DNA from: Polynucleobacter sp. JS-Mosq-20-D10
GTDB taxonomy: Bacteria; Pseudomonadota; Gammaproteobacteria; Burkholderiales; Burkholderiaceae
NCBI RefSeq assembly: GCF_018687755.1
Contig: NZ_CP061305.1
Location: forward strand, 186,001-250,000
Direction of reading: 5' to 3'
Length of the DNA: 64,000 nt
Every line of letters begins with the position of its first letter. Positions within the stretch are counted from its first letter, which is position 1. Positions 52,893 to 61,898 of the stretch are shown here, piece by piece. The notes below the pieces were generated by a model, which saw only the letters and a program-made list of their open reading frames with translations, made no database searches and was not told the DNA's origin. The position numbers were made by a program, and so were the translations under genes.

Positions 52893-54383
52893 TTAATCAG
52901 GTGAAGTTTCTGGACTGACCTTTTTGACGACGCTATAACGCACTAAGGTCTTTTTGCGTGCTTCATCATGATTAACAACCGGCAGGGGATAGTCTCGTCC
53001 TAAAAGAATGCCAGCCGCTTCTAACTCAATATGTCCAGCCTCCCAAGGCGCATGAATGGATTTCTTGGAAAGCTTGTCTAGTTGAGGCAAGTAGCGGCGG
53101 ATAAATTTTCCCTCGGGATCAAACTTCTGGGATTGGGTAATGGGGTTAAAGATGCGGAAGTAGGGCTGGGCATCGCATCCCGAAGAAGATGCCCATTGCC
53201 ATCCACCATTATTGGAGGACAGTTCAAAGTCATTGAGGTGTTTTGCAAAATACATTTCACCCCAGCGCCAATCAATTCCCAAATCCTTAGTAAGAAAGCT
53301 GGCAACCACCATACGTAGGCGGTTATGCATATAGCCACTTTGGTTGAGTTGGCACATAGCGGCATCTACTAATGGATAACCTGTTTTGCCATCACACCAA
53401 GCTTTAAATAACTTCTTAGCAGTAGCACCACTTTCCCATTCGATATTGTCGTAGTCTGGTTTGAAGGCTGCACCCTCAGCAAGGCGTGGGTGATTAGCCA
53501 AAATCATGAAATAAAAATCACGCCAGATCAGTTCGCTTAACCAGATTGTTGCACCCATACTGCCAGCAAGCATGCGGCGATGAGCCTCCCGTACCAAGCC
53601 TCGAATAGAGAGCATGCCAAAGCGTAGGTGTGTGGAGAGATAGCTCACACCTTTAATGGCAGGGAAGTCTCGGCCGATTTGGTACTGATCGATGCGGCGA
53701 AGGAAGTCTTCCAAGAAGCTCTGAGCACCCTCAGATCCTGGTGGAAGATAGGCTTCAATCCCAGTCGGGCTAAAGCCCATGGATTCTAGGGATAGGAAGG
53801 GCGTTTCTAATGATTTGGGGATGGCAGCTAACTGACCCTTTTTGGGATCGCAATCATAAGCAGCAATATCTTTTTCTTGTAGCGTCTTGAGCCAATTATT
53901 TTTATAGGGCGTAAAGATGGAGAACACCGTATTGGAATTGGTGAGAATTTCTTTCTTTTCAAAGATCACTTGATCTTTGAAGGTCTCCAATTCAATACCA
54001 AGTTTCTCTAGTGATCTTGCTACAGATTCATCGCGGGCAATTGCCGATGGTTCATAGTCATGATTGGTGTAAACGCTATTGACACCCAAAGTCTCAGCAA
54101 TCTTCGGAATACACGTTGTGGGCTTGCCAAACTGAACAATCAGTCCGCTACCTTGCTTACGTAATTGTGCGTCGATTTGCTTTAGGCCTTGCCATATAAA
54201 GTCTACACGGCGATCATGTTTGAGGCCGCTTGTATCTAGATCCTTGACTTTCAGTGGATCCAGAATATCGGTATCGAAGATAAACGCTAGCCAAACTTGA
54301 TCATTATTTTTTAGAGCGTGATGAAGCGCGGCATTGTCATATAGGCGTAAATCACGACGGAGCCAAACGAGAGCTTTGTTCAT
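52893..54383 (-). CDS. phrB: Deoxyribodipyrimidine photolyase
   Basis: Repairs UV cyclobutane dimers with blue light. The 496 residues have an N-terminal antenna-binding Rossmann domain (KALVWLRRDLRLYDN, then DYEPSAIARDE) and a C-terminal FAD domain with LIWRDFYFMILANHP, GKTGYPLVDAAMCQL, MHNRLRMVVASFLTKDL and WQWASSSGCDAQPYFRIFNP. It looks like a class I CPD photolyase. Downstream apaH is on the same strand. Two small inverted repeats are upstream in the gap to the DUF218 gene. Sunlit surface water habitat would fit (inference). Confidence 0.95.
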   Translation of the reverse strand: MNKALVWLRRDLRLYDNAALHHALKNNDQVWLAFIFDTDILDPLKVKDLDTSGLKHDRRVDFIWQGLKQIDAQLRKQGSGLIVQFGKPTTCIPKIAETLGVNSVYTNHDYEPSAIARDESVARSLEKLGIELETFKDQVIFEKKEILTNSNTVFSIFTPYKNNWLKTLQEKDIAAYDCDPKKGQLAAIPKSLETPFLSLESMGFSPTGIEAYLPPGSEGAQSFLEDFLRRIDQYQIGRDFPAIKGVSYLSTHLRFGMLSIRGLVREAHRRMLAGSMGATIWLSELIWRDFYFMILANHPRLAEGAAFKPDYDNIEWESGATAKKLFKAWCDGKTGYPLVDAAMCQLNQSGYMHNRLRMVVASFLTKDLGIDWRWGEMYFAKHLNDFELSSNNGGWQWASSSGCDAQPYFRIFNPITQSQKFDPEGKFIRRYLPQLDKLSKKSIHAPWEAGHIELEAAGILLGRDYPLPVVNHDEARKKTLVRYSVVKKVSPETSPD

Positions 54384-54430
54384 AGCCCATATATTAGGGC
54401 TAATTAGATCAACTCGCTTGGCGTGCGAGT
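54383..54430. promoter_or_regulatory. Two inverted repeats between phrB and the DUF218 gene
   Basis: TAGCCC (54383-54388) with GGGCTA (54397-54402), and ACTCGC (54412-54417) with GCGAGT (54425-54430). Both are 6-bp arms with short spacers in the 78-bp divergent region, so they may be operators or phrB leader stems. Confidence 0.35.
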
Positions 54431-54461
54431 AATATCCTGTTTATTAATGGATTACTAATTT

Positions 54462-55280
54462 ATGGACACCTTATTTTTTGTTTTCTCTAAGATTGTGCAG
54501 TTTTGTATAGAGCCTCTGAACTGGGTAATTGTTTTTGTAGTTCTCAGTTTGTTATTGTTGAGTCTTAGAAAACCGCATCTATGCAAACGATTCTTGCTTT
54601 TAGCTTTGGCAGACTTGCTGCTGGTTGGATGGTTGCCTACTTCCGGGGTCTTTTTAAGATCTCTTGAAGATGCCATACCCAAGATTCAAGCTGCGCAGAT
54701 GTCAGAGGCGGACTTTGGTGGGATCATTATTTTGGGCGGTGCGATTGAGGGTGGTGAAATTGCCCTGGATCGAGGTGAGATCTCTATTGGATCTGCTGCT
54801 GAGCGGGTTACCAAAGCCTTTGAATTGATTCGGAAGTACCCCGATCTACCCTTCATCTTTAGTGGCTTCTCTGGTCGCCTATCGCCCGTTGGGTTGTCTG
54901 AGGCGGATGCCTTTAAGCAATTGGTTGCTGAGCAGAGTTTGCCAGACAAAAATGCCCATTATGAAAATAAATCCCGCAATACTTACGAAAATGTCGTATT
55001 GATGAAGCCCATGATCTTGAAATTGGGGGCTAAAAGCGCCAAAGAGGCTGATGCACCCCCAAAACCTTGGCTGCTAATTACTTCGGCGTCACACATGTAC
55101 CGATCAGTAAAGATTTTTCAAAAACAAGGGATTGCGGTCATTCCCGTTCCAGTGGATTACCAAACGGGGAATCGATTGCATTGGGGCTCTTTTGATCTGA
55201 TGGGGGGTGCCAAGCAGTGGAATAACCTCCTGCATGAGATGGTAGGTCTTCTAGCCTACTGGATTACCGGAAAGATCTAG
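54462..55280 (+). CDS. DUF218 (ElyC/SanA/YdcF-like) membrane protein
   Basis: A 272-residue protein with two N-terminal hydrophobic helices (about 5-36 and 43-60), then a DUF218 domain: GGIIILGGAIEGG near residue 86, ERVTKAFELIRKYPDLPFIFSG and NTYENVVLMKP near 170, and LLITSASHMYRS near 202. ElyC of this family is needed for envelope integrity in E. coli, perhaps via lipid carrier metabolism; here the role is inference. Divergent from phrB; yqgE follows after 32 nt. Confidence 0.85.
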   Translation: MDTLFFVFSKIVQFCIEPLNWVIVFVVLSLLLLSLRKPHLCKRFLLLALADLLLVGWLPTSGVFLRSLEDAIPKIQAAQMSEADFGGIIILGGAIEGGEIALDRGEISIGSAAERVTKAFELIRKYPDLPFIFSGFSGRLSPVGLSEADAFKQLVAEQSLPDKNAHYENKSRNTYENVVLMKPMILKLGAKSAKEADAPPKPWLLITSASHMYRSVKIFQKQGIAVIPVPVDYQTGNRLHWGSFDLMGGAKQWNNLLHEMVGLLAYWITGKI

Positions 55281-55312
55281 CTAGGGCAGAGAATTCGGTA
55301 AAATAGATTCAC

Positions 55313-55978
55313 ATGAACACGGCTAAAAAAGCCCCCGTGGGTCAAGCTGCAACACCCACCCAGACTTCCCAAGCTTCTGCTTCTGGATCTTCAATTGCTT
55401 ATTCTGCTGATCATCTAGCAAACCAATTCCTGATTGCTATGCCTGGGATGGTCGATCCCAATTTTGCAGGTTCAGTGATCTACCTTTTTGAGCATACCGA
55501 ACGGGGTGCGATGGGCTTGGTAATCAATCGCCCGACCGAACTCGATATGGGTGCCTTATTTGAAAAAATTGAGGTCAAGTTGGAGGCTGAGCCAGTATCT
55601 GAACAACCGGTCTATTTTGGTGGTCCGGTGCAAATTGAGCGTGGTTTTGTCTTGCACGAACCCACTACAGAGGTGGCTTACAGCTCTTCCTTGGCCGTTC
55701 CAGGTGGTTTGACCATGACGACATCTAAGGATGTGCTTGAGGCAGTGGCAATAGGTTCTGGACCCAGTAAGTTCTTAATGACTTTAGGTTATGCGGGTTG
55801 GAGTGCAGGTCAGCTCGAAGAGGAAATTACCCTTAATGGTTGGATCAATGTTCCCTTATCCCAGAATCAAATGATTGAGATTATTTTTAATACTCCCTCT
55901 AGTCAGCGCTATGAGCGGACGATGGGTCTTTTGGGGTTTGATCCATCCCATCTATCTGGCGAGGCAGGGCATGCCTGA
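55313..55978 (+). CDS. YqgE/AlgH family protein
   Basis: A conserved protein of unknown biochemical role (DUF179), 221 residues. About 35 Ala/Thr/Ser-rich residues precede the core, which starts LANQFLIAMPGMVDPNF; GAMGLVINRP near 65, VYFGGPVQIERGFVLH near 100 and TLGYAGWSAGQLEEEI near 165 are hallmark motifs. Overlaps ruvX by 8 nt in the widespread yqgE-yqgF pair. Confidence 0.93.
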   Translation: MNTAKKAPVGQAATPTQTSQASASGSSIAYSADHLANQFLIAMPGMVDPNFAGSVIYLFEHTERGAMGLVINRPTELDMGALFEKIEVKLEAEPVSEQPVYFGGPVQIERGFVLHEPTTEVAYSSSLAVPGGLTMTTSKDVLEAVAIGSGPSKFLMTLGYAGWSAGQLEEEITLNGWINVPLSQNQMIEIIFNTPSSQRYERTMGLLGFDPSHLSGEAGHA

Positions 55979-56396
55979 GGGCATTCAGAAGGGCGTAGAG
56001 TTGACAGTCATGGCCTTTGACTTTGGGACACGGCGTATTGGTGTAGCCGTCGGAAATACCCTCACTTGCCTAGGCCAGCCAATTAAAACGATCGCAGAGT
56101 CATCTAGTGAAGCTGCATTCAGAGTCATTGAGGGGCTTTTGAAGGAATGGCAGCCCAATCGCCTAGTAGTCGGATTACCTTGCCATCCCGACGGGGCCGA
56201 GCATGAAATGAGCGCCAAGGCCCGCCGCTTTGGCAATCAGTTGCATGGACGCTTTCATTTGCCGGTGGAGTGGGTTGATGAGCGCTATACCTCGGCTGTT
56301 TTAGAGGGAGATCCAGACATGCGAGACAATTTGGATGCGCAGTCTGCGGCCTTAATTTTGGAGCAGTATTTTCTTGAAAAGAATTGGATCAGTTGA
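55971..56396 (+). CDS. ruvX: Holliday junction resolvase-like RuvX (YqgF)
   Basis: An RNase H-fold nuclease linked to pre-16S rRNA 5' end maturation and junction resolution. The 141 residues have AFDFGTRRIGVAVGN with the catalytic Asp, VVGLPCHPDGAEHEMS near 66 and VEWVDERYTS near 103. The ATG at 55971 has GAGG upstream and fits the family length better than the far upstream frame opening. Overlaps yqgE and is followed by pyrR after 1 nt. Confidence 0.93.
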   Translation: MPEGIQKGVELTVMAFDFGTRRIGVAVGNTLTCLGQPIKTIAESSSEAAFRVIEGLLKEWQPNRLVVGLPCHPDGAEHEMSAKARRFGNQLHGRFHLPVEWVDERYTSAVLEGDPDMRDNLDAQSAALILEQYFLEKNWIS

Positions 56397-56397
56397 G

Positions 56398-56904
56398 ATG
56401 AATGCAGAGCAGTCCTATCTGAAATTACTAGAGACTTTGAGTCAGCGCAAAAAGGCTGATGATTCATTTGAGTTAGCTGGTCTTGCAATGGGCGGGGCTT
56501 GGATTGCAGAGCGTTTGGCTACGGATTTAAATCTTCCCCACTTTGGCGTAATTAATGTGGCGTTTCATCGGGATGACTATGCTGAGAAAGGTATGACAGC
56601 GCTTCGTACCGCCAGCACAATGTCTACCCATCTTCCTTTTGAGGTGAATGGCGCAAACGTGATTTTGATTGATGATGTTTTGCTCACTGGCCGTACAGTT
56701 CGTGCGGCGCTCAATGAGTTATTTGATTTTGGTAGACCTGCGCAAGTGGAGTTGATGGTTTTAGCAGATCGTGAGAACCGTGAGTTACCGATCTCAGCGG
56801 ATTTTGTGGGGGAGCAAGTGAGCGTGCCAGAGAATCAAATTCTAGTTTTAGAAAAAGATAATGCTGGCAAGTTCAGCTTCCAATTAGAGGAGCGCGCAGC
56901 ATGA
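56398..56904 (+). CDS. pyrR: PyrR-type uracil phosphoribosyltransferase/regulator
   Basis: A 168-residue phosphoribosyltransferase-fold protein. The PRPP loop VILIDDVLLTGRTVRAAL near residue 84 and LAMGGAWIAERLA are typical of PyrR. In Gram-positive bacteria PyrR binds pyr mRNA; in proteobacteria it may act mainly as enzyme or regulator by unknown means. The ATG directly after the ruvX stop is taken as start. Its stop overlaps the pyrB start (ATGA), giving a yqgE-ruvX-pyrR-pyrB operon. Confidence 0.93.
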   Translation: MNAEQSYLKLLETLSQRKKADDSFELAGLAMGGAWIAERLATDLNLPHFGVINVAFHRDDYAEKGMTALRTASTMSTHLPFEVNGANVILIDDVLLTGRTVRAALNELFDFGRPAQVELMVLADRENRELPISADFVGEQVSVPENQILVLEKDNAGKFSFQLEERAA

Positions 56905-57881
56905 GTGGAGTGAACGGCTTGGTAAGCGCCCCAGTTAATCAATTTAATGCTGCCGGTGAGTTAACTCACTTGCTAACTTTAGAGGGTTTACCAAAAGAGC
57001 AAATCCTCCACATCCTCGACACCGCCCAACAGTTTGTCAGTGTGACGGACCCTGCGAGAGAAGTGAAAAAAGTACCACTCCTTCGTGGCAAGAGCGTCTT
57101 CAATTTATTCTTTGAAAACTCCACCCGCACTCGAACTACCTTTGAGATTGCTGCTAAACGTTTATCGGCGGATGTTATTAATTTAGATATCTCCACATCT
57201 TCAACTGCCAAAGGCGAAAGTCTTTTAGATACGATTGATAACTTAGTAGCTATGCAGGCAGATATTTTTGTAGTGCGCCATGGTGTTTCGAGAGCGCCCA
57301 TTGAAATTGCACAACACGTGCCTGCGCACGTGCATGTAGTGAATGCCGGTGATGGTAGTCATCAGCATCCGACTCAAGGCTTGCTAGATATGTATACGAT
57401 GCGTCACTTCAAGAAAGACTTTAGTGGTCTCAAAGTAGCTATCGTTGGAGATATTGTGCACAGCCGTGTTGCCAAATCCAATATCTGCGCTTTGAGAATA
57501 TTAGGTTGCACAGACATTCGTGCCATTGGCCCTGAGAGTCTTTTGCCAAGCGATTTAGATATGCTGGGAGTAAAGGTTTTCCACAGCATGGAAGAGGGTT
57601 TAAAAGGCGTTGATGTCGTCATGACATTGCGCATTCAGAAAGAGCGCATGGAGGCAGGTCAAGTCCCAGAAGGAGATGCTTTCTTCAAGCAGTATGGTTT
57701 AACCTCAACACGCTTAGCTTTAGCAAAACCTGATGCTATTGTGATGCACCCAGGCCCTATGAACCGTGGCGTAGAAATTGATTCCGCTGTAGCAGATGGA
57801 CCTCAGTCAGTCATTCTCAATCAGGTTACCTTTGGTATTGCGGTACGTATGGCGGTGATGTCAATCGTTGCTGGTAATTAG
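56901..57881 (+). CDS. pyrB: Aspartate carbamoyltransferase catalytic subunit
   Basis: Joins carbamoyl phosphate and aspartate at the committed step of pyrimidine synthesis. The 326 residues contain FFENSTRTRTTFEIAAK near residue 70 for carbamoyl phosphate, HPTQGLLDMYTM near 154, HSRVAKSN and the C-terminal MHPGPMNRGVEID. Other Burkholderiales often have a pyrC-type gene next; here a glycosyltransferase gene follows. Confidence 0.96.
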   Translation: MSGVNGLVSAPVNQFNAAGELTHLLTLEGLPKEQILHILDTAQQFVSVTDPAREVKKVPLLRGKSVFNLFFENSTRTRTTFEIAAKRLSADVINLDISTSSTAKGESLLDTIDNLVAMQADIFVVRHGVSRAPIEIAQHVPAHVHVVNAGDGSHQHPTQGLLDMYTMRHFKKDFSGLKVAIVGDIVHSRVAKSNICALRILGCTDIRAIGPESLLPSDLDMLGVKVFHSMEEGLKGVDVVMTLRIQKERMEAGQVPEGDAFFKQYGLTSTRLALAKPDAIVMHPGPMNRGVEIDSAVADGPQSVILNQVTFGIAVRMAVMSIVAGN

Positions 57882-57905
57882 TCTTTATTTCGAACAATTG
57901 CACTA

Positions 57906-59246
57906 ATGCAAAAAAAGAACTGGCTAATCCTGTCGCATGGTTTCAATATGGATGGTCGGGCATCTAGCCTCACCATCACTGATAAGATTCCCTATCTATT
58001 AGACGCCGGCATCAAACCGCATGTCTTTAGTGCAATTACGGGCATTAAAGATGCTCGCTTTCCACACCAGCAATTTTTAGCTTGGGGTCCGGCAGCTTTT
58101 CGTTTCGACTTTCGTCATTGGATTGCCAATCAATATGGTCGTGGACTTTTTTATAAGGTTTCCACCGGCTTAGTCTCCTTGTTGCTTGCCCCGTTCATCG
58201 CTCTGGAGAAATGCTTTCTGGGTTACTCTAGTCAGTGGTCTTGGGCCATGCCAGCTTATGTCCATGGCTTGAAGTTGATCCGTGATGGTAAGGTGGATTT
58301 GATTTACTCCACTGGTGGCGCTTGGTCTGCACACTTAGCGGGTTTATGGCTTAAGAAAAAAACTGGATTGCCTTGGATAGTGGAGATTCATGATCCTTTG
58401 GTTATTCGCAAGGATCCTAATGATCCAGGTTTGGATAAGCCCAAAAATCGTGATGCGCAATTTCGTCAATATCTTGAAAAGCAAATTTGCAAATATGCAG
58501 ATTTAGCTTGGTGGTTTACAGATGGAGCTTTGCATTACGCAAAGATTCGCAATACTAATCTCAACACCCCAAAGAATGCCCATGGTTTTATGCTGCTCCC
58601 AGGTGCAGAGCCGCCAGGAGGATTAAGTGAGTCTAAGATGCATCAGTATTCAGATCATCTCAATTTATGCCACTTTGGGTCATTAGCAAATGATCGATCT
58701 CTTTCAACTATCCTAAAAGCACTTGTCCCATTGTTCGAGAAATTTCCTGAGGCTAAGAAGCATATTCAGGTTCATGCTTATGGAGCACCTTTAGACCCAT
58801 TAACGATAGAAGTGGTTAAAAATTTCCAATTGGAAGGCGCATTATTGGCACATGGTCGATTGGAGAAGGATCCAGTAAGCGGTAAATCTGGCAGAGAGCG
58901 TGTAGTAGAAAAGATGCAATCTGCGGACGTCTTGGTTCTTTTGCATGGCAACGATGAGTGGTGCGCTGAATATATCCCTTCAAAACTATATGATTATCTG
59001 TGGACTGGTCGTCCGATTTGGGGAATTACCCATCGCAATCCACAGCTAGATCAAATGCTACTCAACAGGTCTGCTTATTTAAGCCCACAGAACGATCCTG
59101 AGGCTGTTGAACTTGCCTTGGAACGGATTTGGTTAGATTGGAAAAGTCAACAATTGATCGAGCCTCAGTGGTTACCAGTGGGTGTTGGACAAGCTGCATA
59201 TAGAATACTTTCAGAAGTCGATAAACTTAGTGAAAGAAGCGCTTGA
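57906..59246 (+). CDS. Glycosyltransferase (GT4-like)
   Basis: A 446-residue protein with a two-Rossmann glycosyltransferase appearance. The N-terminal LILSHGFNMDGRASSLTITDK glycine loop, VDLIYSTGGAWSAHLAGL near 137 and WIVEIHDPLVIRKDPN, and in the second half HFGSLANDRSLSTILKAL near 258 and a KLYDYLWTGRPIWGI acceptor-type end near 362 support a GT-B fold enzyme that uses a nucleotide sugar. Likely adds a sugar to the surface polysaccharide; substrate unknown. Start of the polysaccharide region, 24 nt after pyrB. Confidence 0.75.
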   Translation: MQKKNWLILSHGFNMDGRASSLTITDKIPYLLDAGIKPHVFSAITGIKDARFPHQQFLAWGPAAFRFDFRHWIANQYGRGLFYKVSTGLVSLLLAPFIALEKCFLGYSSQWSWAMPAYVHGLKLIRDGKVDLIYSTGGAWSAHLAGLWLKKKTGLPWIVEIHDPLVIRKDPNDPGLDKPKNRDAQFRQYLEKQICKYADLAWWFTDGALHYAKIRNTNLNTPKNAHGFMLLPGAEPPGGLSESKMHQYSDHLNLCHFGSLANDRSLSTILKALVPLFEKFPEAKKHIQVHAYGAPLDPLTIEVVKNFQLEGALLAHGRLEKDPVSGKSGRERVVEKMQSADVLVLLHGNDEWCAEYIPSKLYDYLWTGRPIWGITHRNPQLDQMLLNRSAYLSPQNDPEAVELALERIWLDWKSQQLIEPQWLPVGVGQAAYRILSEVDKLSERSA

Positions 59247-60145
59247 AAGATCTAGTTCTCTATTGCAAATCCTATCGTCGAGATTTTCTTCGGCTAAGAC
59301 GTTTGCTAATTTCGATTAATCAATATAACGTTGATCAAATCCCTTTTTATATTTCCACTCCAGCAGATCAGCATCAAGATTTAATTTTAGTCTTGGATGG
59401 TCTAGATGGTTTTGAGTGGGTGTCTGATGAATCTATCATCGCTGCAAATCCTCGTGTTCCAGTTGGTATTGAAAAAACAAGATCTGGTGGTCTAAGTCAG
59501 CAGGCTATTAAGTCCGAGTTTTGGCGTCTAAGGCTTGCCGAGAATTATGTCTGTTTTGATTCTGACTGCGTCTTCATTCAAGATTTCAGAAAGTCTGATT
59601 TTCTGAGTTCAGATGGAAATCCCTATACCGTTATCTATCAGAATAAAGAGTTTTATCAGCTCTCCATCAATCGTGGGCAAGATCAGGTTGAATCTAATCT
59701 TCGCCAAGAGGGTGATCGGGTTAAAGCATTATTTTCGAGGGCCGGTCCAAATTACTATTGCCCATGCCCTCCATTTATTTGGTCTGCCAAAGTTTGGGAA
59801 TCGCTGGATTCCCAATACCTGCAACCCAAAGGACTTACTTTTTGGGATGTTTCTAGTGATGACCATCCAGAAACTTTGCTTTATTTAGAGGCTTTATTAA
59901 ATTACCGAGCGATACCTTTGCATCCCAGGGAGCAGCTCTTCAGAATTTATTACTACGATTGGCAATACTATCTTCTGCGCAGAATGGGTGAAACAGAAAA
60001 TAAGTTAAAGTCGAATTATTTAGGTGTGATTTACCAATCTAATTGGGACTCAGGGATGGATTTTGGCGCTGCCTCCAAATCCCTTGGTTCACGCATGCTC
60101 CGCCGCTTAAAGCGGTTTGGGCGATATCTCCAAAGTTATCTCTAA
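59243..60145 (+). CDS. DUF6492-like putative glycosyltransferase
   Basis: A 300-residue protein starting at TTG that overlaps the previous stop (TTGA). It has VCFDSDCVFIQDF near residue 95, a DxD-like motif used by GT-A glycosyltransferases, and the NYYCPCPPFIWSAKVWESL segment near 170. It resembles the uncharacterised DUF6492 group seen in polysaccharide clusters. Basic C-terminus (RRLKRFGRYLQSYL) may contact the membrane. Function is inferred from motif and context. Confidence 0.6.
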   Translation: MKDLVLYCKSYRRDFLRLRRLLISINQYNVDQIPFYISTPADQHQDLILVLDGLDGFEWVSDESIIAANPRVPVGIEKTRSGGLSQQAIKSEFWRLRLAENYVCFDSDCVFIQDFRKSDFLSSDGNPYTVIYQNKEFYQLSINRGQDQVESNLRQEGDRVKALFSRAGPNYYCPCPPFIWSAKVWESLDSQYLQPKGLTFWDVSSDDHPETLLYLEALLNYRAIPLHPREQLFRIYYYDWQYYLLRRMGETENKLKSNYLGVIYQSNWDSGMDFGAASKSLGSRMLRRLKRFGRYLQSYL

Positions 60146-60152
60146 GTCAATT

Positions 60153-60884
60153 ATGGAAAATATACTCCCAATCCAGATTTTTGTAATTTCACTTGAGCGC
60201 TCAGTGGATAGACGAAAAAGAGTGGAGGAGCAACTCAATAAAACTAATATTCAGTGGAATTTTTTAGACGCTGTTGATGGCTATGCACTTCCACAGATGC
60301 CGTCAAGTTATCAGAAATTAAAGGTTAAAAGATTGCAGGGGTATGAATTAACCCCCGGTGAGATTGGATGCTTCTTATCTCATATCAAAGCATGGGAGCT
60401 TTGCCTCAAAAATAATATGACTACTCTAGTATTTGAGGATGATTTTCTTGTCGGCGAGAATCTTGAAGTGGTCATCGAGGATTTGTTGAGTATTGCCGAT
60501 CACTGGAGCTTGGTGAGGCTGTCAGGCATATATGAAACCAAGCACCAAATTTTAATAAACAGACCAAGCTACGGGCTTGTTAAAAATCTCGGCGAACCAT
60601 GTGGAACTGCTGCATACATGATTCAACCGGCAGCTGCCAAAATTCTTTTACAGAGTGCTGCTGATATTTATGAGCCAGTTGATCATTTTCTAGAGCATTA
60701 TTCAAAGCATGGACTACATTGTTTGGCAGCAAAGCCTTATCCAATAGGATTGGCGCATACAAAATCGACAATTACCGATCGTCCCGGAAGGTTGCCAGTC
60801 AAAGGGTTGAGAAAGACAATCCGCTCAATTTATCGCTTCATTGATAGGCAAATAAGCCCATCTCCCTGGTTCCCCAAGACTTAG
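60153..60884 (+). CDS. Glycosyltransferase family 25 (LPS biosynthesis)
   Basis: A 243-residue transferase with IFVISLERSVDRRKRVE at the N-terminus, LTPGEIGCFLSHIKAWE near residue 66 and VFEDDF with the DD metal site near 90, the signature set of GT25 enzymes such as LgtB/LpsA that add galactose or glucose to LPS. The ATG at 60153 fits the conserved start. It follows the DUF6492-like gene after 7 nt. Confidence 0.88.
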   Translation: MENILPIQIFVISLERSVDRRKRVEEQLNKTNIQWNFLDAVDGYALPQMPSSYQKLKVKRLQGYELTPGEIGCFLSHIKAWELCLKNNMTTLVFEDDFLVGENLEVVIEDLLSIADHWSLVRLSGIYETKHQILINRPSYGLVKNLGEPCGTAAYMIQPAAAKILLQSAADIYEPVDHFLEHYSKHGLHCLAAKPYPIGLAHTKSTITDRPGRLPVKGLRKTIRSIYRFIDRQISPSPWFPKT

Positions 60885-60899
60885 TTAGAAGGCAAGTGG

Positions 60900-61862
60900 C
60901 TATGCTTTTGCCGTTAAAAGGATTTCCTGAATAAATTTTTTGAGTGGCTCAATCGAGGGGCGCTCGAGTAGCAAGGGTTGCTCGGCATAACTTGCTAATA
61001 TATTTTTTGAATGAAGAATCTCAGCCAATTCAGAGAAGTAGTTTGCTGACATTGGCGCGAGATTGATGAAGGCAAGTGGGTTGAAGTCAGTCTTGACGTT
61101 TTCATCTACCCAGGTAATAGGTAGGCATCCCGCCATAAAAGCTTCTGGAATCTTCTCAGTGTAGTAGCCTGGGTGCATGCCATTTTCAGGACATAGGTTA
61201 AAGGCAAAATTCTGGAGTTCATCAAATTTAATTAATCCACTTTCAGAGTGATTCTTAATTTGAGTATTGAATGATTTTCCGAATTCCACCACTTCAATTT
61301 GGCTTTTTACTGCTTCTAGTAAAGTGCGCCTAGGCTCTCTTAAATGCGAAGCAAAAATCGCCGCCTTCTGAGGTCGACTCAGAAAATTCCCTCCTAAGGG
61401 CGAGCAAAGACGATTTAGATTGAGTAGTTGACCAAATCTTGGATTGTGATTTCCGGTAACCCCTTCTTCGCTCCAGTCGATCATTTCCATCCAATAAGGC
61501 ATTCGGAAGTGATGGGGGTTTGCAATGCCTAAATCAAATGAGATCGAGCGGTCACAATTTTGAAAATCATGCCTCACATTTTCGCCAGTAATAAAGAGGC
61601 TAAGCGCATGATCTATTTTGGTTGCTTTTTTGGTTTGCCTGTTTCCGCCATCAGAGCTGAATAGGGGGCGTAAGGGCTTTGGGATCCAATTTTTTACCTT
61701 CTTCTCTTCAAAAAATGGGCCATAGATCAGTAGTTGACAGTTCGACGGTGTTGTCCATGCTGGCATAAATCCCAAGCTTCGAATAATTGCGGGAATCAAT
61801 GATTCTTGAAAGTCTTTGGCGACACCTAAAGTGGCGATTTTGATAGGCTTTAGATCAGGCAT
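60900..61862 (-). CDS. Glycosyltransferase family 10 (fucosyltransferase-like)
   Basis: A 320-residue GT10 protein on the strand opposite to its neighbours. The C-terminal third holds NFAFNLCPENGMHPGYYTEK followed by IPEAFMAGCLPITW, the GDP-fucose-binding signature of alpha-1,3-fucosyltransferases; SHLREPRRTLLEAV is the basic motif before it. The N-terminal part, as usual for GT10, is weakly conserved. Convergent with the GT25 gene and divergent from rfbB (36-bp gap). The true donor sugar could differ from fucose. Confidence 0.85.
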   Translation of the reverse strand: MPDLKPIKIATLGVAKDFQESLIPAIIRSLGFMPAWTTPSNCQLLIYGPFFEEKKVKNWIPKPLRPLFSSDGGNRQTKKATKIDHALSLFITGENVRHDFQNCDRSISFDLGIANPHHFRMPYWMEMIDWSEEGVTGNHNPRFGQLLNLNRLCSPLGGNFLSRPQKAAIFASHLREPRRTLLEAVKSQIEVVEFGKSFNTQIKNHSESGLIKFDELQNFAFNLCPENGMHPGYYTEKIPEAFMAGCLPITWVDENVKTDFNPLAFINLAPMSANYFSELAEILHSKNILASYAEQPLLLERPSIEPLKKFIQEILLTAKA

Positions 61863-61898
61863 AATTTGAATAATACCCTTACATGTGGCTCAACAAGC

